A stretch of 64,000 bases of DNA from Verrucomicrobiia bacterium. GTDB taxonomy: Bacteria; Verrucomicrobiota; Verrucomicrobiia; Limisphaerales; JADLHS01. The notes below the pieces were generated by a model, which was given only the letters and a program-made list of their open reading frames with translations, was not told where the DNA came from and made no database searches. Below, piece by piece: positions 1 through 8,707 of this stretch (the first letter of the stretch is position 1; each line of letters starts with the position of its first letter). Location: contig JAHCLO010000034.1 of NCBI GenBank assembly GCA_026125285.1, forward strand, positions 1 to 64,000, read 5' to 3'. A program made the position numbers and the translations under genes.

Positions 1-552
1 GCTCACCCACCGGCGCTGGTCCAAACTCAACCCCCCACCCGCCACGAGGAAGTGGATGTGCGGATGGTGAATGAGGGTGCGGCTCCAGGTGTGCAACACG
101 CCCAGCATCCCCAGCGTGGCCCCGAGCCGGCTCTGCGCCAGGTCCTGCAACGCCTGCGCGCTGGCGTCAAACAACCGGTCGTAGCCCAAGGCCGGATGAC
201 GCCGCAACCAACCGCGCAACGCCTCCGGCACCGTGAACGTCACCAGGAAGTAGGGCACGGGCAGCAGCCACGCTGCTTGCGCCGCCAGCCATTCTTCCGA
301 CTCCTCCCGCCCGCACTGCGGACAATGCCGGTCGTTGCACGAGTGGTAGGTGAAGTGGCGCTGACCGCAGCGCGGACAGTGATGCAGGGCGCCGCCCAGG
401 GCCGGGGTGCGACACGGGAGCAGCTTACGCAACACTTCGCGTTGCCGGGCGGGCATCGTGGCGCCAAAGCGTGCGAGGTAGGCCGGTCCGTGTTGAACCA
501 GCACCTCGTGCAGACGCACCGTGCCCTCGGTGGAACCGACGGGCGCGGACAT
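1..552 (-). CDS. IS91-family (HuH/Y2) transposase, 3' end outside window
   Basis: The reverse strand is open from an ATG at 552 to the window edge (184 codons visible), so the C-terminus with the catalytic tyrosines is not seen. The first 110 residues hold a Cys-rich zinc-binding region (HHCPRCGQ, then SCNDRHCPQC) typical of IS91/IS801 transposases. Near the edge lies HTWSRTLIHHPHIHFLVAGG, containing the HPHIH metal-binding HuH motif. Such enzymes act in rolling-circle transposition. It starts 9 bp after the stop of the recombinase gene, suggesting co-transcription. The family call is firm; whether the copy is intact cannot be judged from the visible part. Confidence 0.88.
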   Translation of the reverse strand, partial: MSAPVGSTEGTVRLHEVLVQHGPAYLARFGATMPARQREVLRKLLPCRTPALGGALHHCPRCGQRHFTYHSCNDRHCPQCGREESEEWLAAQAAWLLPVPYFLVTFTVPEALRGWLRRHPALGYDRLFDASAQALQDLAQSRLGATLGMLGVLHTWSRTLIHHPHIHFLVAGGGLSLDQRRWVS

Positions 553-561
553 GACCCGGCC

Positions 562-1451
562 TCAGAGATCGGCCATGAACGTGTTGAGCCGTCGTTGATG
601 CTGGGTCTGGCAGAGACTCGTCAGATGCGTGTAGATCACCGTCACGTTGGGACTGTGATGGCCGAGGTTGACCTGGAGTTGACGCAGGTTCTCGCCCTGC
701 TCCAGCAAGTGGGTGGCGTAGGAATGGCGCAACGTGTGGATGTGGGCGGCCTTGCGGATGCCGCTGGCTGTGAGCGCCAGGCGGAAGGCCCGTTGCAGCG
801 TGGAACGATCCAGCGGGCGGGTGGCGGTGGCGGCGCCCTGGCCGGAACGCCCCTTGGCCGGGAAGAGCAGGCGCGGATGGCGATGGGTCTTCCAGTGTTG
901 CCGCAAGAGTTCCAACGTGCGTTGCGGCAGCGGGACGTAGCGGTCCTTGTTGCCCTTGCCGCCGCGGATGTGCAGGAACATGCGTCCCGAATCAATGTCG
1001 CCCACCTCCAGCTTGAGGGCTTCGCCCAGGCGCAGGCCGCAGGAGTAAATCGTCGTCAGCGCGACGCGATGATCCAGGGCGGGCACGCGCTCGAGAAGGC
1101 GGCGCACCTCGGCGGCCGCGAGGATGACGGGCAGTTTGAACTGGGGATCGGCGCGGACCAGTGCCACCTCGGCGGGCCAGGGGCGGCGGAGGGTTTTCTC
1201 CCAGAAAAGCTTGATGGCGCAGAGGGCCTGGGTGGCGGTCGGCCGGGCGACCTGCTTGACGGTCTTGAGATGAATGAAGTACTGGCGGAGCTGTTCGGGG
1301 CTGATCTGATCGGGAGAACAGTTGAAGTGTTCGCCGAGCTGTCGAACGCAGGCGTGGTAGGCCTGTTCGGTGCGGGGCCCGACGGGCAGGAGCTTCAGGT
1401 CGTCGGCGAAGGAATTGAGGATTGCGTGCGGGACGGACTTTTTTTATGCAT
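562..1451 (-). pseudogene. Tyrosine recombinase of the IS91-like element, apparent frameshift at its start
   Basis: The catalytic domain reads cleanly from a GTG at 1167 to the stop at 562 and shows tyrosine-recombinase motifs: SCGLRLGEALKLEVGDID (Arg box), HTLRHSYATHLLEQG (HxxR), LGHHSPNVTVIYTHLT (second His and nucleophile Tyr). Upstream, the same frame stays open to 1443 and encodes a core-binding domain (PRTEQAYHACVRQLGEHF, then RPTATQALCAIKLFWEKTLR), but it has no ATG. The nearest ATG (1451, MHKK) is in the next frame, separated by a run of seven A residues. One more A would restore a single frame. This is therefore a homopolymer indel, a sequencing error, or a -1 slippage site. A recombinase upstream of the transposase is known from a subgroup of IS91 elements. 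Confidence 0.75.
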
Positions 1452-1628
1452 GGTCGTGTTGAATAATGTTAGTTCGGTGTCGGGGTCCGGGGCGGCCCAT
1501 CAGCCGCCCGGACGCCGCCCAGAATACCGGAGCGCAGCGCGTGATGAAATCTCCAACTGACCTTGGCGGCCCCGACCGGGCCTTGGGCCGTGGCGCTCCC
1601 GCTCCACGCCGCCGCGTAGCGGCTTCGT

Positions 1629-2609
1629 TCAACACTCTTTTGTGTTGGTTTCTCGGGTTATAGCCCAGTATGCAAGGCGGCTTCCGTCCGAACTGAAGGT
1701 CAGGTATCTGATGTCCTGATATTCCTTGCCGGCCACGCCACTCTTCTCGTTCAGGACGCCATCTACAACCAACCGAAGTTTCTTCGGTGGGCCTAAGGAG
1801 GCCACGTAAGCATAGTGTTTGCTGTCGGCACTAAAGGCTATCTCATCAGAGTCGAGATATTGACTGATCGTGCCATCACTTATGGTTTGTTTCCCATCCA
1901 AAACGACAATGGAGGGAGGGATGTAAGTTATGAGCCGAGCAATCTCAGCCTTTGGGTTTGGGACTGTTTTCGTCTTACCGATTGTTGCCGAAAAAATATG
2001 GTGTGAACCGTTAGGATTGAAATGCAGTTTACCTACATAGTCGTAGCGCTTTCCCTCGATGCCGTTCACCACTGGACACCATTCCTCACCAAAGCGGGCA
2101 AGATACGCCACCGCTGAACTTCCGGGAACAAACGAGAGATGTTTCACTTCATCGCACGGCCTCCCCTCGACACCATCTACAACGACAAACCATTTACCTC
2201 CACGCTGCGCTGGGAAAGCCACATGTCTGCTGTCGGCGCTGAAGGCTGCGAAAGCGGTAGTATGGAAAATATTTTCAAAAGCCTTCTCGGGGTGACCATC
2301 AATAACTGCTACCGGCTTGTTTCCGTCCCAACGCTTGTATGCAAAACGCTTTCCGTCAGGGCTAAATAGAATGGCATCGGCTGTCACCCCAGCATCTAGT
2401 GTCCCAATGCTCTCCTCTTTCACGATGAATGTCGGTTTGGAAATCGGTTCGCGACTGAACGTCGTTGTCCCATTGGTTGGGGATTCACCGAGGCTTGCTG
2501 TTGAGGCGGCGAAGAACTCTGATTGCAGAAGTGTAAGACCAATGAAGATGACTCCGATGGTGCGGGCATTGACAGTCACTCTACAGAATCGAGAATGTGT
2601 TGTTTTCAT
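1629..2609 (-). CDS. Secreted WD40/TolB-like beta-propeller protein, probably 3'-truncated
   Basis: The start is taken at ATG 2609, which gives MKTTHSRFCRVTVNARTIG followed by a hydrophobic stretch, a plausible export signal; the open frame extends upstream but that part does not look coding. The body has propeller-type repeats of the form FSPDGKRFAYKRWDG, FSADSRHVAF, FSADSKHYAYVASLG and FSSDGSRLAYWA, alternating with VVVDGVEG or VVDGVLNE strands. The last repeat breaks off at about 1660, and the final ten residues (TRETNTKEC) run into the flank of the IS element. Loss of the true C-terminus by insertion is therefore likely. GC content is visibly lower than that of the genes from 3.3 kb onward. 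Partner and ligand are unknown. Confidence 0.6.
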   Translation of the reverse strand: MKTTHSRFCRVTVNARTIGVIFIGLTLLQSEFFAASTASLGESPTNGTTTFSREPISKPTFIVKEESIGTLDAGVTADAILFSPDGKRFAYKRWDGNKPVAVIDGHPEKAFENIFHTTAFAAFSADSRHVAFPAQRGGKWFVVVDGVEGRPCDEVKHLSFVPGSSAVAYLARFGEEWCPVVNGIEGKRYDYVGKLHFNPNGSHHIFSATIGKTKTVPNPKAEIARLITYIPPSIVVLDGKQTISDGTISQYLDSDEIAFSADSKHYAYVASLGPPKKLRLVVDGVLNEKSGVAGKEYQDIRYLTFSSDGSRLAYWAITRETNTKEC

Positions 2610-2733
2610 CTTCGGCGATTGTCCTCTCGCGAAAAGCCGTGTCAAGCGTTGGTGACTTGGCTTTCTGTTGCCGGCCACCAGTTCGTCACCGCTGTCCCAA
2701 CGTCCAGTGTCTTCGCAAGACTTGCGCACCTCA

Positions 2734-2765
2734 CAAACCTTTGTTGCATATGCAACAAAGGTTTG
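2734..2765. promoter_or_regulatory. Perfect 32-bp palindrome
   Basis: The half-site CAAACCTTTGTTGCAT is followed immediately by its exact reverse complement, with no loop. It sits 125 bp upstream of the beta-propeller start and 9 bp beyond the stop of a short relic reading frame. Perfect symmetry without a spacer or T-run suits a dimeric operator better than an intrinsic terminator, but either is possible. Confidence 0.5.
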
Positions 2766-2773
2766 CAGGGCAA

Positions 2774-2940
2774 CTATTCGGGTTTGAACGTGCGCAGTTG
2801 CCGGCCGGCGTCGCGCAGCACTTCCACCCGCGTCCGCCAAGCCTGTTGCCCCAGATAATCTGACGGCAGTATCCGGCCCGGGAGCATCGGGCCGTGGGTC
2901 ATGGCGTTCAACCAAGCTTCGCACCACACTTCGCTTAAAT
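2774..2940 (-). pseudogene. Relic C-terminal coding fragment
   Basis: A 55-codon reverse-strand frame ends in TAG at 2774 and includes LNAMTHGPMLPGRILPSDYL. It has the composition of a real protein end but no start codon; an in-frame stop lies just upstream in an AT-rich stretch with short repeats (variants of CAGATTGCAGAT). It looks like the leftover 3' end of a deleted gene. The rest of the spacer up to 3274 shows nothing recognisable. Confidence 0.3.
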
Positions 2941-3274
2941 TTCAGATTGCAGATGCCAGATTTCAGATTCCGCAGCGCCGTCTGGCCGCTCCTTCAGCAC
3001 CTTCAGATGGTGGTCCTGCGCGTCATGGTGCTCGATATGAGCGCAACCTGGCTCACCAGCGGCGCGTTGGCAAGATAGGCGTAACGCGAGACAGGTGCAT
3101 GAGTGCCTGGGTCTGTATGAAATCGAAATCCTCACACGCACCTCACGTGAAGCTGGAGGACAATCCAACCTTCGAGCTGCTGACGACGAAACAAGGTGAC
3201 GGCAGGGCGAACTGAAACGAGCCGCTAACTGAATCGAGTTGCATCCGATGCTGGATTAGGCTTTCGTTCCGCCC

Positions 3275-4312
3275 GTGAAACTCAAGTTTTGGCGCCAGGA
3301 TTTGCGCCTTGCTCATACGTGGACCATCGCCCGCGGCAGCGTCAACGAAGGCCAGGTGGTCATGGTGGAATTGACCGACGACGCGGGCAATTCCGGGATC
3401 GGCGAATCCGCGCCCATTGAGCGTTATCATGAATCGGTGGACACCGTCGAGGCGTTCTGCCGCCAGGTGCAGGCCGCGCGGCTTTCGTTTGCGGACGTGC
3501 CCGGCACCATGGCCTACCTCGACACGGTGGCGCCCGGCAACATGGCCGCCAAGTGCGCCATCAATATTGCGCTGCTGGACGGCGCCGCGAAACGCGCCGA
3601 AAAACCGATCTACGACTTTCTCGGACTCGGCTTCCGCGAGCAACATCATGTGACGTCCTTCAGCATCGGCATTGATAAACCCGACGTCATCCGCCAGAAG
3701 GTCTTGGCTGCGGAAAAATATCCGGTCCTCAAACTCAAGATCGGTGTGCCCGAGGAGAAGGCCATCCTGGCTGCCTTGCGCGAGGTCGCACCCGACAAGC
3801 CCGTGCGCGTGGACGCGAACGAAGGTTGGAGGACCAAGGAGGAGGCGCTGGATCGGCTCGAATGGTTGGCGGCCGACGGCCGGATTCAGTTTGTCGAGCA
3901 ACCGATGCCTGCCAGCACGGATCCGAAAGACCTCGTCTGGCTCAAGGAGCGTTCGCCGATGCTGCTGTTTGCGGACGAGGCTTATCATGTTGCCGAAGAC
4001 GTGGCGCATTGCGCGGAATGTTATCACGGCGTAAACGTCAAGCTGGCCAAGACCGGGGGAGTCAGCGGTGGCTTTGATGCGTTGAGTGCCGCGCGCAAGC
4101 TCGGCCTGAAAACCATGATCGGCTGCATGTTGGAAACCAGCGTACTCATCAGCGCGGCCGGCCATTTGGCGGAGTTGTGTGACTACCTGGACATTGATGG
4201 CAATCTGCTCATCACCAATGATCCGTATCTGGGCGTCACGGCCGATAAGGGAATTCTCTCCTTTGCCAGCGCACCGGAGAAAACCGGCTTGCGCGTGCGG
4301 CTGCGGAACTGA
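3275..4312 (+). CDS. Enolase-superfamily dipeptide epimerase (muconate-cycloisomerase type)
   Basis: The 345-residue protein starts at GTG 3275; no nearby in-frame ATG fits the fold. It has the complete acid-base set of the L-Ala-D/L-Glu epimerase / muconate lactonizing group: K153 and K155 in VLKLKIGV, metal ligands D180 (VDANEGW), E208 (FVEQPMP) and D234 (LFADEAYH), and K256/K259 in NVKLAKTGG. Family members epimerise dipeptides such as L-Ala-D-Glu from peptidoglycan turnover. The precise dipeptide cannot be read from sequence. A Tat-exported phosphoesterase follows after 11 bp, so the two are probably transcribed together. Confidence 0.85.
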   Translation: MKLKFWRQDLRLAHTWTIARGSVNEGQVVMVELTDDAGNSGIGESAPIERYHESVDTVEAFCRQVQAARLSFADVPGTMAYLDTVAPGNMAAKCAINIALLDGAAKRAEKPIYDFLGLGFREQHHVTSFSIGIDKPDVIRQKVLAAEKYPVLKLKIGVPEEKAILAALREVAPDKPVRVDANEGWRTKEEALDRLEWLAADGRIQFVEQPMPASTDPKDLVWLKERSPMLLFADEAYHVAEDVAHCAECYHGVNVKLAKTGGVSGGFDALSAARKLGLKTMIGCMLETSVLISAAGHLAELCDYLDIDGNLLITNDPYLGVTADKGILSFASAPEKTGLRVRLRN

Positions 4313-4323
4313 ATTCTTGTTTC

Positions 4324-5352
4324 ATGAACCGTCGCCAGTTTCTCGAACTCAGCCCAGCGTTGCTGGCCGCGCTTACCGCGCCGGTTTCCGCTTTGCGTCT
4401 CACGGCCCAAACGCCCACCGAACCGCCAGAGATCGGACGCTCCACTCGCCGTGCGACCGATGAGCCCGTTGCGCGGCTCGACCTGGGCGCACGCCAATCC
4501 CTGCGGCTGCTCCAATTTACGGACAACCATTTTTTCTGCGGCGTTAAACAGGGCCTCACCATCACCGGCGCGGATCGCCGAACCGAGCGGGATTGGCAGG
4601 AGTTCGTACGCCTCTTCAAACCGGACCTGGTTTTGCTGACCGGCGATAGCTGGCACGACAATCCGGGTGGTCGCGGTCTGGAAAGTCTGCTCGTTATGCT
4701 GCGTCGGGTGGAAGCGCTGGAGGTGCCGTGGGCCTTCGGTTGGGGCAACCACGATTTGCTGGATGACTATCAAGCTGGACACGACGCACTCGCGGCCGCG
4801 CGAAACTCGCTCTACCGTGGCGCAGCCAACCACGGGGATTACCGCATCGAGGTTCGCACCCGCTCGGCCAGCGGGTCGGCGACCGCTGCACATTTGTGGT
4901 TGCTCAACAGCAATCGTTACGGACTGACGACCTGGCAACTGGACTGGCTTCGCCGTGCCCGCGCTTCCCTGGCTGACGTCGGCACGCCGGGGCTGCCATC
5001 GCTGGCCTTTTATCATATCCCGCTGTTGGAACAGAAGACCCTTTACGAGGCGGGGCGCACGCCGGGCGTATTGCAGGAGGAGGTCTGTCATGAGAAAGAG
5101 TCGGGTGCGGCCGCGCCTGTGCTCACGGAGGACACCCGCCTGGTGGCCACCTTCTGCGGCCACGACCACGTCAACGATTACGCAGTCCGCACGCGCGCCC
5201 TCGATCTGGTGTATGGGCGCGCCACGGGCCACGCCGGTTACGGCGGCGAAAAGCTTCGCAAGGGGGCCAAGCTGATCGAACTGGACCTGCGAGCCGGCAC
5301 CTACGAGCAAGTCACCGTGTTTGCCGATGGCTCGCGCTGGCGGCCAAGCTGA
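4324..5352 (+). CDS. Exported calcineurin-like metallophosphoesterase
   Basis: The 342-residue protein begins MNRRQFLELSPALLAAL, a twin-arginine-type signal (RRQFL), so the folded enzyme is probably exported. The five metallophosphatase blocks are present in order: QFTDNHFF (D67, H69), LLTGDSWHD (G107-D108), GWGNHDL, FYHIPLLEQ and CGHDHVNDY. This arrangement matches the purple-acid-phosphatase-like subgroup that hydrolyses phosphomonoesters outside the cytoplasm. It directly follows the epimerase gene (11-bp gap). The substrate is not inferable. Confidence 0.85.
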   Translation: MNRRQFLELSPALLAALTAPVSALRLTAQTPTEPPEIGRSTRRATDEPVARLDLGARQSLRLLQFTDNHFFCGVKQGLTITGADRRTERDWQEFVRLFKPDLVLLTGDSWHDNPGGRGLESLLVMLRRVEALEVPWAFGWGNHDLLDDYQAGHDALAAARNSLYRGAANHGDYRIEVRTRSASGSATAAHLWLLNSNRYGLTTWQLDWLRRARASLADVGTPGLPSLAFYHIPLLEQKTLYEAGRTPGVLQEEVCHEKESGAAAPVLTEDTRLVATFCGHDHVNDYAVRTRALDLVYGRATGHAGYGGEKLRKGAKLIELDLRAGTYEQVTVFADGSRWRPS

Positions 5353-5605
5353 CTTGAACGGCCTCATCCGTGACCGACTCTGTTCTGCCCTGCGCTTACG
5401 GCGCTCAAGACCAATGGCGCATCTCACTTTTCTGCAATGGGGAGCACAGTCGCCCTCGCGTGCGACGCTTGCTGCCCACGTAAACCGCGCCGGCTTCAAC
5501 GTGAGGGCGCGAGCGCTACCCAAGACGCGCGTTCGGGAGCGATGGCTCGACACCCGGGACGGGTTCCGTTAATCTGCGCGGCAAAACTTAGATCAGCTTT
5601 TGACT

Positions 5606-5938
5606 ATGCCAACATACGAATACGTTTGTGCGAAATGTGGAAAGGAATTTGAGCATTTCCAATCCATCAAGGCCAAGCCGTTGACGACCTGTCCCGAAGA
5701 TTTGTGTGCGCAGTCTCGCTGGGGGCGTGGGCGCGTCAAACGCAAGTTGAGCGCCGGCGCCGGACTGATCTTCAAAGGCAGCGGCTTTTACATCACCGAT
5801 TACCGCAGTGAAGGCTACAAACAGGCGGCCAAGAAGGAATCTGAAACTGCCAAACCCTCCACAGCAGGAGACGCCAAGAGTTCCAGCAAGACAGAGTCGA
5901 AGCCGGCCAAGTCGGTGCCAGCGCCAAAGTCGGCTTGA
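5606..5938 (+). CDS. FmdB-family zinc-ribbon protein
   Basis: The start is set at ATG 5606, giving the family-typical MPTYEYVCAKCGKEFEHFQ, rather than at a TTG two codons earlier. Zinc-ribbon cysteines are CAKC and CPEDLC, followed by KRKLSAGAGLIFKGSGFY, the conserved hydrophobic 'GxGFY' segment. A Lys/Ser/Pro-rich low-complexity tail follows. FmdB-type proteins are small putative regulatory or metal-binding proteins of uncertain role. A second member lies at 26268-26498. The 5353-5605 spacer upstream contains only a weak inverted repeat. Confidence 0.8.
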   Translation: MPTYEYVCAKCGKEFEHFQSIKAKPLTTCPEDLCAQSRWGRGRVKRKLSAGAGLIFKGSGFYITDYRSEGYKQAAKKESETAKPSTAGDAKSSSKTESKPAKSVPAPKSA

Positions 5939-5960
5939 CCTCCAGGCCCCGGAGACACGA

Positions 5961-7355
5961 ATGCAAACGCGCCAAGTCCAACCTGCTGCATGGCGTTGCC
6001 GGCTTGCGGCAGTGACGGCGTTGACACTGGGTGCGATGGGCGGTGTGGCGCTGGCTCAAACAGGTTTGCCCGACACCGTCGCCGCGCGCAGCCTGTCAGG
6101 TCAATTCGTGGTGCATGGATTGCAGCGGACGACCCCGGCGCGGCTGGCCGACACCTTGGCGACGAACGCCGCCTGCGTGGAGTTGCGCCCCGCGCTCCTC
6201 GCCATGTCCAGCGAACGCATCAAGCAGGCGCTCGGTCGAGAGTTGAGGGACAGCTCGCCCTGGCAGGGCAAAATTCACCTCGTGCTCCGGCCCGCCAGCA
6301 GCGCAGTGGACCCGGTCACCATCGTCTCGCAACGATTTCGGGATGGCTGGAATTACCGTGTGGAACTGCCGCAGTTCGTGGAGCGGACGCGCTATGTGCG
6401 GGCGCTCGTTCAGACCTTGCTGGTCGAAATGGCCAATCGCCAGGCTGGTGATCGCGCGGCGGAAATCCCCGTCTGGTTGTTGGAAGGGCTGACTCAGCAG
6501 TTGCTTGCTTCGAGCGAGATGCAACTGATTCTGCCACCACCCCAACTGGCCTTGCGCGGATTAACCATCAATCCGGTGATGGTTGAAGCGCGACGGAATG
6601 AGCCGCTGGAAGCCGTGCGGACGAACTTGCGTCACCAGCGGCCATGCAGCATCGAGGAGTTGAGTTGGCCCACGGAGGAACAAATCACCGGTGACGGCGG
6701 CGACGTCTATCGGAGCAGCGCGCAGTTGTTGGTCCTCGAGTTGATGCGGCTCGACCGTGGTCGCGAATATCTGCGCGCCATGCTGGATGAACTGGCGGGT
6801 TGTTACAACTGGCAGACGGCGTTCTTCCGCGCCTTTCAGCCGCATTTTCGCGGACCGCTGGATTTGGAGAAATGGTGGGCGCTGCAACAGGCGCATATCG
6901 CCGCGAGCGCCCCAGGCCAGTTGGAGTCTCCCGCCGAAAGCTGGCAGCGCTTGGACGAGTTGCTGCGCGTGCCGGTCGAGGTGCGCCGCGCTCCCAGCGA
7001 ACTGCCGAGTTCCGGCACGGTGTCGTTGCAGGTTGTCCTCCGTGAGTGGAATCAACTTCGCCAGACGCCGGCATTACAGACGAAGCTGCGCGAACTCGAA
7101 CACGCGCGGTTGCCGACCAGCCCGGAACTGGGCCGACTGATGGAAGATTACCACCAGGCATTGAGCAGTTTCCTGCGGCGACGTGACCAGGTGGGATTGA
7201 TTCTCACCGCCACCACGCGCGACACCAACGCCAAGCTGCGCAATCTCATCGGCGAAACCGTGCGGCAACTGAACGCCCTGGACGCCCGCCGCCTGGCATT
7301 GAAACCCGAAGTCGCGCCGGCAACCAATTCGGTCGAAGCCGTAACGGCACGCTGA
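5961..7355 (+). CDS. Exported protein resembling a gluzincin-type peptidase without catalytic residues
   Basis: The start at ATG 5961 gives a clear signal peptide (RCRLAAVTALTLGAMGG, cleavage near ALAQ), 22 bp after the FmdB stop; 464 residues. Around residues 140-185 the segment LVQTLLVEMANRQ...VWLLEGLTQQLL has the layout of peptidase-MA proteins (HExxH, then W-L-x-E-G), but both zinc histidines are replaced (VEMAN). It is more likely a structural or binding protein than an active protease. The C-terminal third is helical and Glu/Gln/Arg-rich. The exact family is not recognised. Confidence 0.6.
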   Translation: MQTRQVQPAAWRCRLAAVTALTLGAMGGVALAQTGLPDTVAARSLSGQFVVHGLQRTTPARLADTLATNAACVELRPALLAMSSERIKQALGRELRDSSPWQGKIHLVLRPASSAVDPVTIVSQRFRDGWNYRVELPQFVERTRYVRALVQTLLVEMANRQAGDRAAEIPVWLLEGLTQQLLASSEMQLILPPPQLALRGLTINPVMVEARRNEPLEAVRTNLRHQRPCSIEELSWPTEEQITGDGGDVYRSSAQLLVLELMRLDRGREYLRAMLDELAGCYNWQTAFFRAFQPHFRGPLDLEKWWALQQAHIAASAPGQLESPAESWQRLDELLRVPVEVRRAPSELPSSGTVSLQVVLREWNQLRQTPALQTKLRELEHARLPTSPELGRLMEDYHQALSSFLRRRDQVGLILTATTRDTNAKLRNLIGETVRQLNALDARRLALKPEVAPATNSVEAVTAR

Positions 7356-7465
7356 CAGGTTGTTCCCCGGGTGTCGAAGATTCCATGCCAAGATTCCTGT
7401 TCAATCTGTGCGCGCCTGCGGGCAACTTGACAGCGTGCGGTTCAAAACTATAGTGCGCCAACCAA

Positions 7466-8707
7466 ATGCATAGTGACACCACCACCGCGAACGGCGGCGA
7501 GGAGCCGCCCTCAGGACCGTGCTCTTCTTTGCTCAAACAATTTCGCTCCGCCGGTCGCGGCTTCTGGCACGATGTTTCCGATTCCGACTGGAACGATTGG
7601 CGCTGGCAACTCAAGAACCGCATCACCACCCTGGGGCAACTGGAGCGTTTGATGCCCACGCTGACACCGGAGGAGTACGCCGGCACGCAACTGGCCAATC
7701 ACAAACTCGCGCTCGCCATCACGCCGTATTTCTTCAACCTCATTGATCCGGCCGACGAGCACTGTCCCATCCGTTGGCAGGTCATCCCGCGCGTCGAAGA
7801 AACCCACGCGGCCGCCTGGGAAATGACGGACCCGTGCGGCGAGGATTCCCATTCCCCCGTGCCCGGCCTGGTGCATCGTTACCCGGACCGCGTGCTCTTT
7901 CTGGTGACCGACCGTTGCGCGGCGTATTGCCGGTATTGCACGCGCTCACGGCTGGTAAGCAACGCGACGGGCTACGATTTCCACCCGCACTTCGACGAGC
8001 AGATTGATTATATTCGCCAGCATCCCGAAGTGCGCGACGTATTGTTGAGCGGTGGCGATCCGCTGCTGTTTAGCGACGAAAAACTGGAGCATCTGTTGGC
8101 CCAGTTGCGGGCGATCCCGCATGTCGAGTTTCTCCGCATCGGCACGCGCATCCCGGTGTTCCTGCCGCAACGTATCACACCGGAACTCTGCGCCATGCTG
8201 CGGAAATATCATCCATTATTCATCAGCATCCACTCGAACCATCCGCGTGAACTCACGACGGAAGTCCGCGACGCCTTGGGGCGCCTGGCCGACGCCGGGA
8301 TTCCGCTGGGCAATCAATCCGTCCTGCTGCGACACGTGAACGATGATCCCACCGTGATGACCGCCCAATTGCAGAAGCTCCTGATGTGCCGCGTCAAACC
8401 CTACTACGTTTATCAGTGCGACCTCATTTCGGGTTCGGCGCATCTGCGCACCAGCGTGCGCCGTGGATTGGAGGTCATGGAGGAACTGCGCGGCCACACC
8501 ACCGGTTATGCCGTGCCCACGTACGTGATTGACGCTCCGGGCGGCGGCGGCAAAGTCCCGGTCAGCCCCGAATACGTGTTGAGCCGCAACGCTGACCGCG
8601 TGGTGTTGCGGAATTACGAGGGCAGAATCTTCGAGTATCCCGAAGCTCCGGATGGCACGCCCAAGGGCGCGCCCCCGCGGGAGATCGAGGAACCGGAATT
8701 AGTGTAG
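7466..8707 (+). CDS. kamA: KamA-family radical SAM lysine 2,3-aminomutase
   Basis: This 413-residue protein is close to the usual length of lysine 2,3-aminomutases. It has the radical SAM cluster motif C151-AAY-C155-RY-C158, the PLP-binding lysine in DAPGGGGK, and the two aspartates (QCDLISGS and VIDAPGG) that hold the substrate side-chain amino group in the clostridial enzyme. The reaction would be L-lysine to L-beta-lysine, using SAM, a [4Fe-4S] cluster and PLP. Downstream beta-lysine acetyltransferase (ablB) or lysine-fermentation genes are absent nearby. An osmolyte role, EF-P modification or another amino acid substrate remain possible. Confidence 0.88.
   Translation: MHSDTTTANGGEEPPSGPCSSLLKQFRSAGRGFWHDVSDSDWNDWRWQLKNRITTLGQLERLMPTLTPEEYAGTQLANHKLALAITPYFFNLIDPADEHCPIRWQVIPRVEETHAAAWEMTDPCGEDSHSPVPGLVHRYPDRVLFLVTDRCAAYCRYCTRSRLVSNATGYDFHPHFDEQIDYIRQHPEVRDVLLSGGDPLLFSDEKLEHLLAQLRAIPHVEFLRIGTRIPVFLPQRITPELCAMLRKYHPLFISIHSNHPRELTTEVRDALGRLADAGIPLGNQSVLLRHVNDDPTVMTAQLQKLLMCRVKPYYVYQCDLISGSAHLRTSVRRGLEVMEELRGHTTGYAVPTYVIDAPGGGGKVPVSPEYVLSRNADRVVLRNYEGRIFEYPEAPDGTPKGAPPREIEEPELV

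Larger units (their letters stand above)
1..1640 (-). mobile_element. IS91-like insertion element with accessory recombinase (partial)
   Basis: This is a composite of the transposase (1-552) and recombinase (562-1451), plus a GC-rich non-coding 5' flank. The flank contains a stem-forming sequence (GCCGC...GCGGC around 1606-1621). The left end is outside the window. The right end is inferred near 1640 because the next gene loses its repeat pattern there. IS91 elements make no target duplications, so the boundary cannot be fixed by that criterion. Confidence 0.65.

Noticed and set aside
52-1560. 502-residue forward-strand reading frame
   Set aside because: It is the antisense shadow of the IS91 transposase and recombinase; low-complexity and without recognisable motifs.
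5441-5520. Possible further REPIN-like unit (GGAGCACAGTCGCC ... GAGGGCGCGAGCGCTAC)
   Set aside because: One hairpin (GTCGC/GCGAC) and a 9/10 inverted match exist, but the outer ends do not pair, so it was not counted.
4183-5553. 456-residue reverse-strand frame
   Set aside because: Opposite the metallophosphoesterase, whose motifs are unmistakable.
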